The notes: generated by a model not told the origin, from the sequence alone. Positions 16,277 through 25,598 are shown, numbered from the stretch's first letter. The stretch: 64,000 bases of DNA from Bradyrhizobium_A sp052115025 (GCF_052115025.1 NZ_JBFRFW010000004.1:248001-312000); one strand, 5' to 3'. Program-made: numbers and translations.

Positions 16277-17383
16277 TCAACCTGCCGATACCATCTGTCC
16301 GACCGTGCCCCACATCATGATCTCGCGGGGGATCTGGGTCAGTGAAACCACCTTGTCGACGGCGCCGCGGGCGATCGCTTCCTTGGGCATGCCGAACACC
16401 ACACAACTGTCTTCGTCCTGAGCCCGCGTCGCCGCGCCGAGCTTGCGCATCTCCAGCAGCCCGTTGGCGCCGTCGTCGCCCATGCCCGTCATGATGATGC
16501 CGAGCGCGTTGCGGCCGGCATGCTGGGCCGCCGAGCGGAACAGCACGTCGGCGGACGGCCGGTGCCGCGACACCGGCGGGCCGTCCTTGATCGCGATGTG
16601 ATAGCGCAGCCCGGTGCGCTGCAGCAGCATGTGGCGGGCGCCGGGAGCGATATAGGCACAGCCGCGCAGCACCGGCTCGCCGTCCTCGGCTTCCTTGACC
16701 TCGATCGCGCACAGGCCGTTGAGCCGCCGCGCGAACGCCGCGGTAAAGCCCTGCGGCATGTGCTGCACGATCAGAATGCCGGGACAATCGGGGGGCAGCA
16801 CCTCGAGCACGTCGCGCAGCGATTCCGTGCCGCCGGTGGAGACGCCGATGCAGACGATACGGTCGGTCTCGGGCCGCACGCGCCCGACCACCGGCGGCGG
16901 AATGATCGCGTCCGCCGTCAGCTTGGCCTCGACCGTGCGCCGCGGCTGCTGGCGCTGCCGGACCCGCGCGCGGGCCGCCGCCTTCACCGCCTCGCGCAGC
17001 TGCGACGACGATTCCAGCAGTGCCTGCCGCGTCTCGACCCGCGGCTTGGGCAGGATCTCGACGGCACCGGCCGCGAACGCCTCGAACATCAGGTCCGATC
17101 CGCGCTCGGTGAGCGTCGAGCAGATCACCACCGGGATCGGCCGCTGCGCCATGATCTTGCGAAGAAACGTCAGCCCGTCCATGCGCGGCATCTCGATGTC
17201 GAGAATGATGACATCAGGAATTTCGTCCTGGATGCGCCGGGCCGCGGCAAACGGATCCGACGCCGCGGCCATGACCTCGATGTCCGGATCCTCGTTGAGG
17301 ATCGACGTCAGGATCTGCCGCACCGAGGCGGAATCGTCGACGATGAGAACCCTGAGCTTCTGTCTGGACATCTGACCACTCAC
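16277..17383 (-). CDS. cheB: Chemotaxis protein-glutamate methylesterase CheB
   Basis: A 368-residue CheB. The receiver domain (about 9-125) has the acidic pair in VLIVDDSAS and the phospho-acceptor D62 in ILDIEMP. A linker of about 50 residues precedes the methylesterase domain (about 175-365). The catalytic triad is visible as S182 (VSTGGTE), H208 (QHMPQG) and D303 (MGDDGA). CheB removes methyl groups from, and deamidates, chemoreceptors to drive adaptation. Its start overlaps the cheR stop by 4 bases (ATGA), implying translational coupling. Confidence 0.96.
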   Translation of the reverse strand: MSGQMSRQKLRVLIVDDSASVRQILTSILNEDPDIEVMAAASDPFAAARRIQDEIPDVIILDIEMPRMDGLTFLRKIMAQRPIPVVICSTLTERGSDLMFEAFAAGAVEILPKPRVETRQALLESSSQLREAVKAAARARVRQRQQPRRTVEAKLTADAIIPPPVVGRVRPETDRIVCIGVSTGGTESLRDVLEVLPPDCPGILIVQHMPQGFTAAFARRLNGLCAIEVKEAEDGEPVLRGCAYIAPGARHMLLQRTGLRYHIAIKDGPPVSRHRPSADVLFRSAAQHAGRNALGIIMTGMGDDGANGLLEMRKLGAATRAQDEDSCVVFGMPKEAIARGAVDKVVSLTQIPREIMMWGTVGQMVSAG

Positions 17384-18222
17384 ATCCTGAAGATGGTCGG
17401 CTGCACCTGGCGCAGCCCGATGGTGCCGTCATGGACCATGGATTCCGAGTGCCCGACCATCAGGTAGCCGCCCGGCCGCAGATGGCTGCACAGCCGCTTC
17501 ACGACCTGCTGCTGGACCTGCTTGTCGAAATAGATCAACACGTTGCGGCAGAAGATGATGTCGACGTCGCGATCCACCGGATAGCTGGCATCCATCAGGT
17601 TCATGCGCATGAAATGCGTGGTGGCGCGCAATTCCGGCGCGATGCGGACTTCGGCCCGGGCCTTGTCCCTGGCGGACAGGAAATACCGCCTCCTGAACTC
17701 ATCCGGCACCGGCGCGGCGAGCTCGCGCGGATAGATACCGAGCCGCGCCTGCTGCAGCACATTGGTCGAGATATCGGTGCCGAGAATGCGGAAGCGAAAC
17801 TTGCCACCCCTGCGCACGAGATCGTCCAGCACCATGGCGACGGTGTAGGCCTCCATGCCGGTCGAGCAGGCCGCGCTCCAGACCTTCAGCCGCCGCGGCA
17901 CAGCGCCGCGCCCGCCGAGCAGCTCAGGCACGGCCACGCGGCGCATGAACTCGAAATGCGACGGCTCGCGGAAGAAATCGGTCTTGTTGGTGGTGACGCT
18001 GTCGATCAGGTGCACCAGCTCGCTGTCGAAATTGCGCGTGTCGAACAGGTGCTCGACATAATCGTTGAGGCTGCGGTAGTTCAGCGCCCGCGCGCGCTTC
18101 TGCAGCCGGCCCTCGATCATCGAGCGCTTGCCGGGCGGCAGACGGATGCCGACCTGATCCTGCACCAGCTCGGCGACCGAGCGGAAATGCTGATCGGTCA
18201 GGTGGGCGGCGGCCTGCAACAT
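17380..18222 (-). CDS. cheR: Chemotaxis protein methyltransferase CheR
   Basis: A 280-residue CheR with the N-terminal helical domain (about 10-75, with IEGRLQKRARAL) and the SAM-dependent methyltransferase domain. Key segments are TTNKTDFFREPSHF, VWSAACSTGMEAYTVAM (SAM-binding loop) and DIIFCRNVLIYFDK. It methylates receptor glutamates and works against CheB. It lies 17 bases after the second cheW gene and overlaps cheB by 4 bases. The receptor encoded in the same operon has no clear C-terminal CheR-docking pentapeptide. Confidence 0.96.
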   Translation of the reverse strand: MLQAAAHLTDQHFRSVAELVQDQVGIRLPPGKRSMIEGRLQKRARALNYRSLNDYVEHLFDTRNFDSELVHLIDSVTTNKTDFFREPSHFEFMRRVAVPELLGGRGAVPRRLKVWSAACSTGMEAYTVAMVLDDLVRRGGKFRFRILGTDISTNVLQQARLGIYPRELAAPVPDEFRRRYFLSARDKARAEVRIAPELRATTHFMRMNLMDASYPVDRDVDIIFCRNVLIYFDKQVQQQVVKRLCSHLRPGGYLMVGHSESMVHDGTIGLRQVQPTIFRM

Positions 18223-18239
18223 GGGGGCACCGTCGCGGA

Positions 18240-18710
18240 TCAGGCAGCCGCCTGCGGGCTCATCGGCATCCCGTCGGACGCCATCAGCCTGGCAAGGTCG
18301 AACACGATGATGAACTTGTCGCCCTTGCGGCCGATGCCGGCGATGTAATCGGACTTCCAGCGCCCGCCGACATTGGGCGGCGCCTCGATCAGGCTTTCGT
18401 CGATGTCGGTGACCTCGAACACGCAGTCGGCGACAAAGCCGACGCCGAGGGTGCGGCCGTTCATCGGCACGTCGAGGATGATGATGCGCGTCGCCTCCGT
18501 CGGCACCGCCGCCGGCAGGCCGAGCTTGATGCGCAGGTCGACGATCGGATAGCCGCTGCCGCGCACGTCGATCATGCCGAGCAGGAACTCCGGCGCATGC
18601 GGCAGGCGGGTGATCGGCCTGAGGTCGAGAATCTCGCGCACATTGCGGATGCCGATGCCGAACACCTCCTTGTCGAGGCCGAGCGTGAGATATTGGTTGA
18701 TTTCAGCCAT
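18240..18710 (-). CDS. cheW: Chemotaxis adaptor protein CheW (second copy)
   Basis: A 156-residue CheW domain protein. The start at 18710 (MAEINQYLTLGLDKEVFGI) begins the first strand and has GGAGCG just upstream. The core shows ITRLPHAPEFLLGMIDVRG and PIVDLRIKLGL, the usual CheW signature. It couples CheA to receptors. It sits between the MCP and cheR genes, and with the first copy at 21005 gives the operon two adaptors. A longer frame upstream to 18992 overlaps the MCP gene and is not needed. Confidence 0.94.
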   Translation of the reverse strand: MAEINQYLTLGLDKEVFGIGIRNVREILDLRPITRLPHAPEFLLGMIDVRGSGYPIVDLRIKLGLPAAVPTEATRIIILDVPMNGRTLGVGFVADCVFEVTDIDESLIEAPPNVGGRWKSDYIAGIGRKGDKFIIVFDLARLMASDGMPMSPQAAA

Positions 18711-18780
18711 CGGTCGCTCCGAACATCGCGGCGGCATCGAACAGCGCCCGGCCCCGCCATGCGGGACCGGGCCCAGGTGC

Positions 18781-20976
18781 TTACCTCTGGAACTCGGCGT
18801 CGCGATCGTCGCCGCCGTCGTCCATATCGAAGGAGAAGCCGCCGCCCGCGCTCGCCACCTTCTTTGATCGCGCCGGACGGGCCGCTGGCCTTGCCGGACG
18901 CACCGCCGCCGCCATGCTTGCCGACTTCGAGCGCAGCTGCGCCACGGCGCGATCGGGCGAGAAGCCGCTGGCATGGCCCTGCGCGTTCTCACTGATCTTG
19001 AAGTAGGCGATGGTCGCCTGCAGTTGCTCGGCCTGGGAGGCGAGCTCTTCCGAGGTGGTCGAGACCTGCTCGGAGGCGCTGGCGTTCTGCTGGGTAACCT
19101 TGTCGAGCTGCTGGATCGCCTGGTTGATCTGCGCCGAGCCGACGTCCTGCTCGCGGCAGGCGGCAGTGATCTCCTCGACGAGCTCGGCGGTCTTCTTGAT
19201 GTCGGGCACCAGCTTCGACAGCATCGTGCCGGCCTCCTGGGCGACCTTCACGGTCTCCGACGACAGCGTGCCGATTTCGGCGGCCGCGGCCTGACTGCGC
19301 TCGGCGAGCTTGCGTACCTCGGAGGCAACCACCGCAAAGCCCTTGCCGTGCTCGCCGGCGCGGGCGGCTTCCACCGCGGCGTTGAGCGCCAGCAGGTCGG
19401 TCTGCCGGGCGATCTCCTGCACGATGGTGATCTTCTCCGCGATCGTCTGCATCGCCTCGACCGCGCGGCTCACCGCCATGCCGCTGGCTTCCGCGTTCTT
19501 CGCCGACTGGTGGGCGATGTTCTCGGTCTGGCCGGCGTTCTCGGCGTTCTGCTTCACGTTCGCGGTCATCTCCTCCATCGACGAGGAAGCTTCTTCCGCC
19601 GACGACGCCTGCTCGGTCGCCCCCTGCGACAGCTGCTCGGCGCTGGCGGACAGCTCCTGGCTGCCGGCGGACACGTTCTGCGCGGCGGTCAGTGCTTCCG
19701 ACACGATGGTGCGCAGCCGCTCGATCATGCGCTCGAGCGCCCTGCCGAGGGTGTCCTTGTCGGACAGTCGCTTGGCGTCCACCATGAGGTTGCCGTCGGC
19801 GATGGTGTCGGCGATCTTGGCGGTGGCGTTGAGGTTGACCGTCATGGCGTTGAGCGACTTGATGAGATCGCCGACCTCATCGTTGCTGGACGCATCAATG
19901 GTCTGGCTGAGGTCGCCGAGCGCGACCGCATCGGCGAGGCCCACGGCGCGGCTGAGGCCACGGCTGATGCTGAGCGCGATCCACGCCGCCGACACCACCG
20001 CGATCACCAGCGAGGCGAGGATGATGCTGATCAGCAGCGTCTTGGCGAACGCCGCCTCGGCCGCTGCCGCCGCCGAGATGCCGTCCATGCTCTTGTTGGC
20101 GAAGGTGGCATAATCGCGGAACGCGGCCAGCGTCTCCGCCGTCAATGCCTTGCCTTCCGTCATATTCATGGTCGCGGCCTTGAGATTGCCGGCCTCGATG
20201 ACGATGCCGAGAATGCGGCTCACCACCTTGACGAGCTTGTCCTTCTCGACGGCCATGCCGGCGGTGGCGATGTCCATGCCGTCCAGGGCCTTGACGGCGT
20301 CGACGAAATGGCCATTGAACGCTTCGATTTGACGTCCCGCCAGCGCGACGTTGGCCTCGAGGTCCTGAAGGCTCTGCGCCGAGAACGTCAGCGCCAGTGT
20401 GCGCATCGCGCGCGACACGTCGAGGCGCATGGTCTGGACCTGCAGCAGCGCCTTGGTGGCTTCCGTGCCGCTCGCCTTGGCGGCCTGGGCGTAGGCCGCG
20501 TCGGCGGCGTCGCTGAACGATTTCAGCTGCGGCTGACCTTCGTCGGCCCAGATCTGGGCGGAGCGGTTGTTCGAGTTCAGCTTGGCGTTCTTCATCACCT
20601 GATCGCCGATGGCATTCAGGCTCTTCAGCTTGGCCGCGCCGACCTCGAGCAGCCGCCGGCCTTCCTCGGTGGCGTGCGCATACAACACGTCATAGTTCTT
20701 CAGTGCGGTGGCGCGCCGCTCTCCCGCCTCGACGATGAACGCCTCGGTGTCCTTGTCCGACAGCGCCATCACGGCATTCTTTTCCGAGCGGATCTGGCCC
20801 TGCAGGCTGTCGGTCAACGCGGCGAGCTCGCTCAATCGCTGGGTCTGGGCGAGAATCTCGTTCTGCGAGTTCTCGAGCGATACCAGCTTGTTGTACGCGA
20901 TGCCCCCCGTCACCATGGACAACGCGATGACCGCGCCGAACGCGCTCGCCAGTTTCGCTTTGACAGAAAATCTCAT
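18781..20976 (-). CDS. Methyl-accepting chemotaxis protein
   Basis: A 731-residue transmembrane receptor. TM1 is at about 8-28, the periplasmic helical domain spans about 30-310, and TM2 lies at about 312-337. HAMP units follow at about 338-420, then the signalling domain at about 430-690 with the tip sequence EIARQTDLLALNAAVEAARA and GFAVVASEVRKLAER. The C-terminal tail is basic and Gly/Asp-rich and ends DAEFQR without a typical NWETF-like pentapeptide. The gene is in the che operon, so it probably signals to the adjacent CheA/CheW. The ligand is unknown. Confidence 0.94.
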   Translation of the reverse strand: MRFSVKAKLASAFGAVIALSMVTGGIAYNKLVSLENSQNEILAQTQRLSELAALTDSLQGQIRSEKNAVMALSDKDTEAFIVEAGERRATALKNYDVLYAHATEEGRRLLEVGAAKLKSLNAIGDQVMKNAKLNSNNRSAQIWADEGQPQLKSFSDAADAAYAQAAKASGTEATKALLQVQTMRLDVSRAMRTLALTFSAQSLQDLEANVALAGRQIEAFNGHFVDAVKALDGMDIATAGMAVEKDKLVKVVSRILGIVIEAGNLKAATMNMTEGKALTAETLAAFRDYATFANKSMDGISAAAAAEAAFAKTLLISIILASLVIAVVSAAWIALSISRGLSRAVGLADAVALGDLSQTIDASSNDEVGDLIKSLNAMTVNLNATAKIADTIADGNLMVDAKRLSDKDTLGRALERMIERLRTIVSEALTAAQNVSAGSQELSASAEQLSQGATEQASSAEEASSSMEEMTANVKQNAENAGQTENIAHQSAKNAEASGMAVSRAVEAMQTIAEKITIVQEIARQTDLLALNAAVEAARAGEHGKGFAVVASEVRKLAERSQAAAAEIGTLSSETVKVAQEAGTMLSKLVPDIKKTAELVEEITAACREQDVGSAQINQAIQQLDKVTQQNASASEQVSTTSEELASQAEQLQATIAYFKISENAQGHASGFSPDRAVAQLRSKSASMAAAVRPARPAARPARSKKVASAGGGFSFDMDDGGDDRDAEFQR

Positions 20977-21004
20977 AGCTCAGCCCCCAGGATCTCGATC
21001 AGTC

Positions 21005-21484
21005 TCAGTTCAGGATACGCTGCATGTTGGGTACGATGACGAACGCTTCATTCCATTTGGCAATGAAGCGGACGAACTCGGGTCGCCAGTGCATGCCGAC
21101 GCGCGGCGTCTGCTGCACATCGGCGCCGGACAATTCGGTGACCTCGTGCACCCTGTCGGCGACAACGCCGACCAGCACCGCATCACCATCGATCGTCACT
21201 TCCAGCACCACGATGCGGGTGTCAGGCGTCGTCTCCGGCCTCGCCATGCCGAAACGGGCATGCAGGTCGGCGAGCGGAATGACGTTGCCGCGCACGTTGA
21301 TGATGCCGGGCAGGAACGGCCGCGCGCCAGGCACGCGGGTGATCGGCACCGGGTCGATGATCTCGCGGACGAGGCCGGCGTCGAGCGCGACCGTTTCCTC
21401 GCCGAGCCCGAGCATCACGACCTGCATCTGCCCCGCCACCTCGGCGGCATCGCGCGCTTCAGCGTTCAGTGCCTGCGACATCAC
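21005..21484 (-). CDS. cheW: Chemotaxis adaptor protein CheW (first copy)
   Basis: A 159-residue CheW. The conserved core contains VPITRVPGARPFLPGIINVRG and PLADLHARFGM, and the C-terminal IAKWNEAFVIVPNMQRIL strand. It begins with an extra 25 residues before the CheW fold. Its start overlaps the cheA stop by 4 bases (21481-21484), which implies translational coupling. It links CheA to the MCP encoded next. Confidence 0.94.
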   Translation of the reverse strand: MMSQALNAEARDAAEVAGQMQVVMLGLGEETVALDAGLVREIIDPVPITRVPGARPFLPGIINVRGNVIPLADLHARFGMARPETTPDTRIVVLEVTIDGDAVLVGVVADRVHEVTELSGADVQQTPRVGMHWRPEFVRFIAKWNEAFVIVPNMQRILN

Positions 21485-23526
21485 GCGGCCTCATGGACGG
21501 TTTGCGCGCCCGACTGGGCGATCGCGAGCAGTTGCGGAACATCGAGGATCAGCGCGGCTGAACCATCGCCGAGAATGGTGGCGCCCGAAAACATGGTCAC
21601 GTCGGCGTGCAGCTTGGACATCGACTTGATCACCGTCTGGTGGTTGCCGATGATCTGGTCGGCGACCAGGCCGACCCGGCCGTCGCCGGTCGAGGTGATG
21701 ATGATCATCTGGTGGCGGTCGGGTTCGCCGGTCTGGCCGAACATCCGCCGCAGCCGCACGAACGGCACGAGATCGCCGCGGACGTTGAGGAAGTTCATGC
21801 CGCGGCTGCGTTCGTCCGCGGGCGGCAGCTCGACACACTCCTCGACGGCGGACAACGGGATGATGTAGCGCTGGGTGCCGACCCGGATCAGCAGCCCTTC
21901 GATGATGGCCAGCGTCAGCGGCAGCCGCAGCGTGACAATGGTGCCCTGGCCCGGCACGGTCGCCATGTCGATCGAGCCGCGCATCGCCTCGATGGTGCGC
22001 TTCACGACATCCATGCCGACGCCACGACCGGACAGCGCCGAAATCGTCTGCGCGGTGGAGAAGCCGGGATGGAACAGGAACTGGTGGATCTCCGGATCGG
22101 ACAGCGTCGCGCCGGGCGCGATCAGGCCCTGTTCCTCGGCCTTGGCGCGGATCCGCGCCGTGTTGAGGCCACCGCCATTATCCCGAACGGTGACCAGCAC
22201 CTGGGCGCCGGAATGGATCGCCATCATCTCGATCCGGCCGATCTCGGTCTTGCCGGCGGCGGCACGGCGGGCCGGGTCCTCGATGCCGTGATCGATGGCG
22301 TTGCGGATCAGATGCACCAGCGGATCGGCCAGCCGCTCGATCATCGTCTTGTCGAGCTCGGTGTCTTCGCCGGAGGTGACGAACTCCACCGGCTTGCCGA
22401 GGTCGCGCGACAGGTCGTGGATCAGGCGCCGGAAGCGGCCGAACAGCGAGCCGATCGGCATCATGCGCGCACCCATGGTGGTGTCACGCAGGCTGGATGC
22501 CAGCCGCTCGATCTCTTCCGCAACCAGCTTGATCGACAGATCGCTGCTGACCGCGGCGAGCTGGGTGAGGCGTGCCTGGGCGATCACCAGTTCGCCGACG
22601 CGGTCCATCAGTTCGTCGAGACGCTCGGCCTGGACGCGGACCGTGGCTATGCCGCGGTCATCCGCTCGCTTGGCGTCGTCGCGCTTCGCCGCCGCGGCGT
22701 TGGCCGGCGGCGCAGCGGCAGGCGCCGCATCGACCGCCGGCGTGATGGCGGCCGGTGGAGGCGCGTCATCGGCCGCGCTGTCCTCCAGCATCGGAACGGC
22801 AAGCGGCAGTTCATCGGCGCCGTCGAGCGGCGACAGCTCCAGCTTCATCTCGTCGAGCACGAACATGAAGACGTCGCGAATGGCTGCCTCGTCGCAGTCG
22901 CCGTGCAGCACCACGTCCCACTTGAGGTAGCAGTACTCCGGCTCGAGCTCGTCAAGTGTCGGAATGTCGTCGGTCAGCGGCACCGCGAAGCACGAGCCGA
23001 GCTTGCGCAAGTCATCGAGGTAGTCGAGCGGGTTGGAGCCGTTGCGCAGGATATGGCCGTCGAAGGCCATATGGATCTTCCAGCCGCCCCCGGGGGCGGT
23101 GGCCGGCGCCTCAACCGCCGGCAGCGCTTGCGCTGGCACGGTGTCCGCGGCGGCATCCTGCGGCTGCATCACCCGGCGCAGGTCGTCGAGGATGGCTTCG
23201 CCGATGATGTCGTCCGTGGTGTCCGGCGCCTCGATCAGGGCACGGATATAGTCCTTCGCGCCCAGCGCTGCGGAAATCAGGTCCTGGGTCGGCGTGATCT
23301 CGCCCTTGCGGACACGATCGAACGCGGTCTCGAATTCGTGGGTGAAGGCCGCGACCTTGTCGAAGCCGAACATCGCGCCGGACCCCTTGATCGTGTGCAG
23401 CGCGCGGAACGCGGCATCGATCAGCTCCTTGTCGTCGGGCCGGAGGCCGAGGTCCAACAGCGCAGCTTCGAGCACCTCGAACAGCTCGCTGGCTTCCTGG
23501 CGAAAAACCTCGGTGGGATCCATCAT
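21481..23526 (-). CDS. cheA: Chemotaxis sensor histidine kinase CheA
   Basis: A 681-residue CheA. The P1 phosphotransfer domain has the phospho-histidine H44 in ALHTIKGSGAMFGFD. A middle region (about 145-260) probably binds the response regulator. It is followed by the dimerisation helices, the ATPase domain with LVHLIRNAIDHGIED, DNGGGLN and GRGVGMDVV, and the C-terminal CheW-like P5 domain (about 540-675). It autophosphorylates in response to receptors and passes the phosphate to CheY and CheB. It follows cheY by 2 bases. Confidence 0.96.
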   Translation of the reverse strand: MMDPTEVFRQEASELFEVLEAALLDLGLRPDDKELIDAAFRALHTIKGSGAMFGFDKVAAFTHEFETAFDRVRKGEITPTQDLISAALGAKDYIRALIEAPDTTDDIIGEAILDDLRRVMQPQDAAADTVPAQALPAVEAPATAPGGGWKIHMAFDGHILRNGSNPLDYLDDLRKLGSCFAVPLTDDIPTLDELEPEYCYLKWDVVLHGDCDEAAIRDVFMFVLDEMKLELSPLDGADELPLAVPMLEDSAADDAPPPAAITPAVDAAPAAAPPANAAAAKRDDAKRADDRGIATVRVQAERLDELMDRVGELVIAQARLTQLAAVSSDLSIKLVAEEIERLASSLRDTTMGARMMPIGSLFGRFRRLIHDLSRDLGKPVEFVTSGEDTELDKTMIERLADPLVHLIRNAIDHGIEDPARRAAAGKTEIGRIEMMAIHSGAQVLVTVRDNGGGLNTARIRAKAEEQGLIAPGATLSDPEIHQFLFHPGFSTAQTISALSGRGVGMDVVKRTIEAMRGSIDMATVPGQGTIVTLRLPLTLAIIEGLLIRVGTQRYIIPLSAVEECVELPPADERSRGMNFLNVRGDLVPFVRLRRMFGQTGEPDRHQMIIITSTGDGRVGLVADQIIGNHQTVIKSMSKLHADVTMFSGATILGDGSAALILDVPQLLAIAQSGAQTVHEAA

Positions 23527-23528
23527 CG

Positions 23529-23894
23529 TCAGGAGCGAACCAGTTTGCTGACCACGGCGAGCAGTTGCTCGGGCTTGAACGGTTTGGTGATCCAGCCCGT
23601 CGCGCCGGCGCTCTTGGCTTCCTGCTTGCTGGCGTCGCTGGATTCAGTGGTGAGAAACACGATCGGCAGACCGACCAGCGTCGGCATGCCGCGTAGCGCG
23701 CGGATCAGCTCGAGGCCGTTCATCACGGGCATGTTGAGGTCGGTGATCACGAGATCGACTTTGCCCGCCTTGACCTTCTCCAGCGCCTGGGCGCCGTCAC
23801 CCGCCTCGACCACGTTGTGACCGGCGGGGCCGAGAACGACCTTGATCATCTGGCGGATGCTCGGGGAGTCGTCGACGGTGAGAATGGTGGCCAT
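23529..23894 (-). CDS. cheY: Chemotaxis response regulator CheY
   Basis: A 121-residue single-domain receiver. The acidic pair is in ILTVDDSPS (D8, D9), the phospho-acceptor is D52 in VITDLNMPVMNG, the switch threonine is in VFLTTESS, and the conserved lysine is in GWITKPFKPEQ. In this operon context it is expected to bind the flagellar switch. It sits 3 bases after the STAS gene and 2 bases before cheA. Confidence 0.95.
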   Translation of the reverse strand: MATILTVDDSPSIRQMIKVVLGPAGHNVVEAGDGAQALEKVKAGKVDLVITDLNMPVMNGLELIRALRGMPTLVGLPIVFLTTESSDASKQEAKSAGATGWITKPFKPEQLLAVVSKLVRS

Positions 23895-23897
23895 GGT

Positions 23898-24215
23898 TCA
23901 GGACCCGTTTGTTGCTGGCGGGGAATTATAGGGTCGCGAACCTGTCGCGAAGCCGGCGCGGTGCAGCGCGTTGCGCAGCGCCTGCGAGAAGGCGCGCAGG
24001 CCGATCCGCCGCCCCTGCTGTTCGGCTGTCTTGGTCAGCGACAGCAGAAGCTGGACAGCCGTGACGTCCGCTTTCTCGACGGCGGAGCAGTCGATGTCGA
24101 GCTGCTGCTGGCGCCCGGACGCTTCCCGCACCATCTCGTAGGTGCTGCGAATGGCGCCAATGCTGCAGTCCGCCGGAAGGCGAACCGAGTGCGAACCAGA
24201 CTGCTTATCCATCAA
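23898..24215 (-). CDS. STAS domain protein, first gene of the che operon
   Basis: A 105-residue protein with one STAS fold. The central strand-helix is LDIDCSAVEKADVTAVQLLL, where the usual phosphorylatable serine pair (DSSGL in anti-sigma antagonists) is replaced by VTAV, so classic serine phosphorylation looks unlikely. STAS proteins heading chemotaxis operons are known in rhizobia-like bacteria, but their role is poorly defined. Its upstream region is the probable operon promoter. Confidence 0.85.
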   Translation of the reverse strand: MMDKQSGSHSVRLPADCSIGAIRSTYEMVREASGRQQQLDIDCSAVEKADVTAVQLLLSLTKTAEQQGRRIGLRAFSQALRNALHRAGFATGSRPYNSPPATNGS

Positions 24216-24300
24216 ACCAACGCCCGCCCATCGGCAGGTTGTGATCCGCGATGTCGGACCGATCCTGCCGGCTCATTGCCTGGAGTAAGAGTTTACCAAA

Positions 24301-24323
24301 GTCGTTATTAATCTTTTAACGAC
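24301..24323. promoter_or_regulatory. Inverted repeat GTCGTTA-N9-TAACGAC
   Basis: GTCGTTA (24301-24307) and TAACGAC (24317-24323) are perfect arms around a 9-base AT-rich spacer. It is 86 bases upstream of the STAS gene and may be an operator for the che operon. No T-tract follows either arm. Confidence 0.4.
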
Positions 24324-24390
24324 GAGGCGGCGCCAGACCCGCGGATGAACACTGCCAGCACAACCGCAGGGCGGAACAAGCCGGCGCTTA

Positions 24391-24405
24391 TTAACCTTTC
24401 ATTAA
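24391..24405. promoter_or_regulatory. CtrA-like box TTAA-N7-TTAA
   Basis: TTAACCTTTCATTAA exactly matches the TTAA-N7-TTAA motif bound by CtrA in alphaproteobacteria. CtrA commonly controls motility and chemotaxis genes there, and this site lies between the che operon and an HD-GYP regulator. Such a short motif occurs rarely by chance in DNA this GC-rich. Confidence 0.45.
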
Positions 24406-24518
24406 GACAACAACGATGACCCGCGGCGTGACACGGCGAGGGGCACGGAGGTTTAGGTTCCCGTTAAATCGGCGGCTTCTAGCCTCACCGGACATATTCG
24501 AACGCCGGAAACCGGGAA

Positions 24519-25598
24519 ATGACCGTTCAGGCCCTGCTGGTCGACGACAGCCCATCGATGCTCGACCTTCTCAAACGCCTCGTCGAAGCCGACGGCAGCG
24601 TCCATGCCCACGCGTATCTCGATCCCCTCGAGGCGCTCGAAGTCGCACGCACCACCGACTATGACATCGTGCTGGTCGACTACCAGATGCCCCAGCTCGA
24701 CGGTATCTCGTTCATTCGCGAGCTACGGAATTATCCGCGCTTCGTCGACGTTCCCGTGGCCATGATCACCTCGGTCGAGGACGAAGCCGTTCGCCTGCAG
24801 GCACTGGAAGCCGGCGCCACCGACTTCCTGCCGAAGCGGCCACAGGCCACCGAGCTGAGCGTGCGGCTGCGCAACCTGATCAAGCTCGGGGCCGCGGTGC
24901 GCAAGCTCAACAACCAGGCCGAGATGCTGGCGAGCGAGGTGGCCGCCGCCACGCGCAAGCTGCAGGAGCGCGAGGAGGAGATCATCCTGCGCCTCGCGCT
25001 CGCCGTCGAATATCGCGACAACGACACTGGCGAGCACACCCTGCGTGTCGCCCGCTACAGCCGCCTGATCGCCGAAGAGCTCGGCCTCGCGCCGCGCTTC
25101 TGCCGCGAAATCTATCTCGCCGCGCCGCTGCACGACGTCGGCAAGGTCGCGATCCCCGACCAGATCCTGCTCAAGCCTGGCCGCCTCGACGAAGCCGAGA
25201 TGGCGACCATCCGCACCCATGCCGACATCGGCAGCCAGATCCTCGCCGACAGCCATTGCGAGCTGATCCAGCTCGCCGCCGTGATCGCCCGCGGCCATCA
25301 CGAGCGCTGGAATGGCACCGGCTATCCCGACGGCCTGCGCGGGCGCGAGATCCCGATCGCCGCCCGCGTCGTGGCGGTGGCCGACGTGTTCGACGCGCTG
25401 ACCATGAAGCGCCCCTACAAGAACGCCATGCCGCTCGAGGAAGCGCGCGCCTACATGGCGGCGCGCAGGGGCACCGAGTTCGACCCGCTGTGCATCGATG
25501 CGTTCCTCGCCCGCTGGAACGAGGTGGTCGAGATCAGCGGTGCTGCCGAGACCCCGGCGCCCTCGCGCATCAGCGCGGCACGGCTGCAGCCGGCCTGA
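24519..25598 (+). CDS. Response regulator with HD-GYP c-di-GMP phosphodiesterase domain
   Basis: A 359-residue RpfG-type protein. The receiver (about 3-120) has the phospho-acceptor D54 in VLVDYQMPQLDG. A coiled linker leads to the HD-GYP domain (about 165-335). Metal and catalytic residues are visible in DTGEHTLRVARYS, PLHDVGKVAIPDQ, RGHHERWNGTGYPDGL (the GYP signature) and VVAVADVFDAL. It should degrade c-di-GMP when phosphorylated. It is transcribed away from the che operon; its cognate kinase is not in the window. Confidence 0.93.
   Translation: MTVQALLVDDSPSMLDLLKRLVEADGSVHAHAYLDPLEALEVARTTDYDIVLVDYQMPQLDGISFIRELRNYPRFVDVPVAMITSVEDEAVRLQALEAGATDFLPKRPQATELSVRLRNLIKLGAAVRKLNNQAEMLASEVAAATRKLQEREEEIILRLALAVEYRDNDTGEHTLRVARYSRLIAEELGLAPRFCREIYLAAPLHDVGKVAIPDQILLKPGRLDEAEMATIRTHADIGSQILADSHCELIQLAAVIARGHHERWNGTGYPDGLRGREIPIAARVVAVADVFDALTMKRPYKNAMPLEEARAYMAARRGTEFDPLCIDAFLARWNEVVEISGAAETPAPSRISAARLQPA

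Larger units (their letters stand above)
24216..24518. other. Divergent promoter region of che operon and HD-GYP gene
   Basis: A 303-base gap between the STAS start and the HD-GYP start. It is AT-rich in the middle and holds two noteworthy elements: an inverted repeat at 24301-24323 and a CtrA-like TTAA-N7-TTAA site at 24391-24405. No protein-coding frame is convincing. Confidence 0.6.

Noticed and set aside
14379..16421. Long plus-strand open frame over the MCP-like gene
   Set aside because: It overlaps the end of the MocR gene in another frame and the full antisense of the MCP-like gene, without a protein-like pattern.
18973..21039. Long plus-strand open frame opposite the MCP and CheW genes
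   Set aside because: It is antisense to clear che genes and its translation is low-complexity Gly/Arg/Leu-rich, the expected result of high GC in codon position three.
21607..23820. Very long plus-strand open frame opposite cheA and cheY
   Set aside because: It mirrors the real minus-strand genes and has no recognisable domain; long antisense frames are common in DNA this GC-rich.
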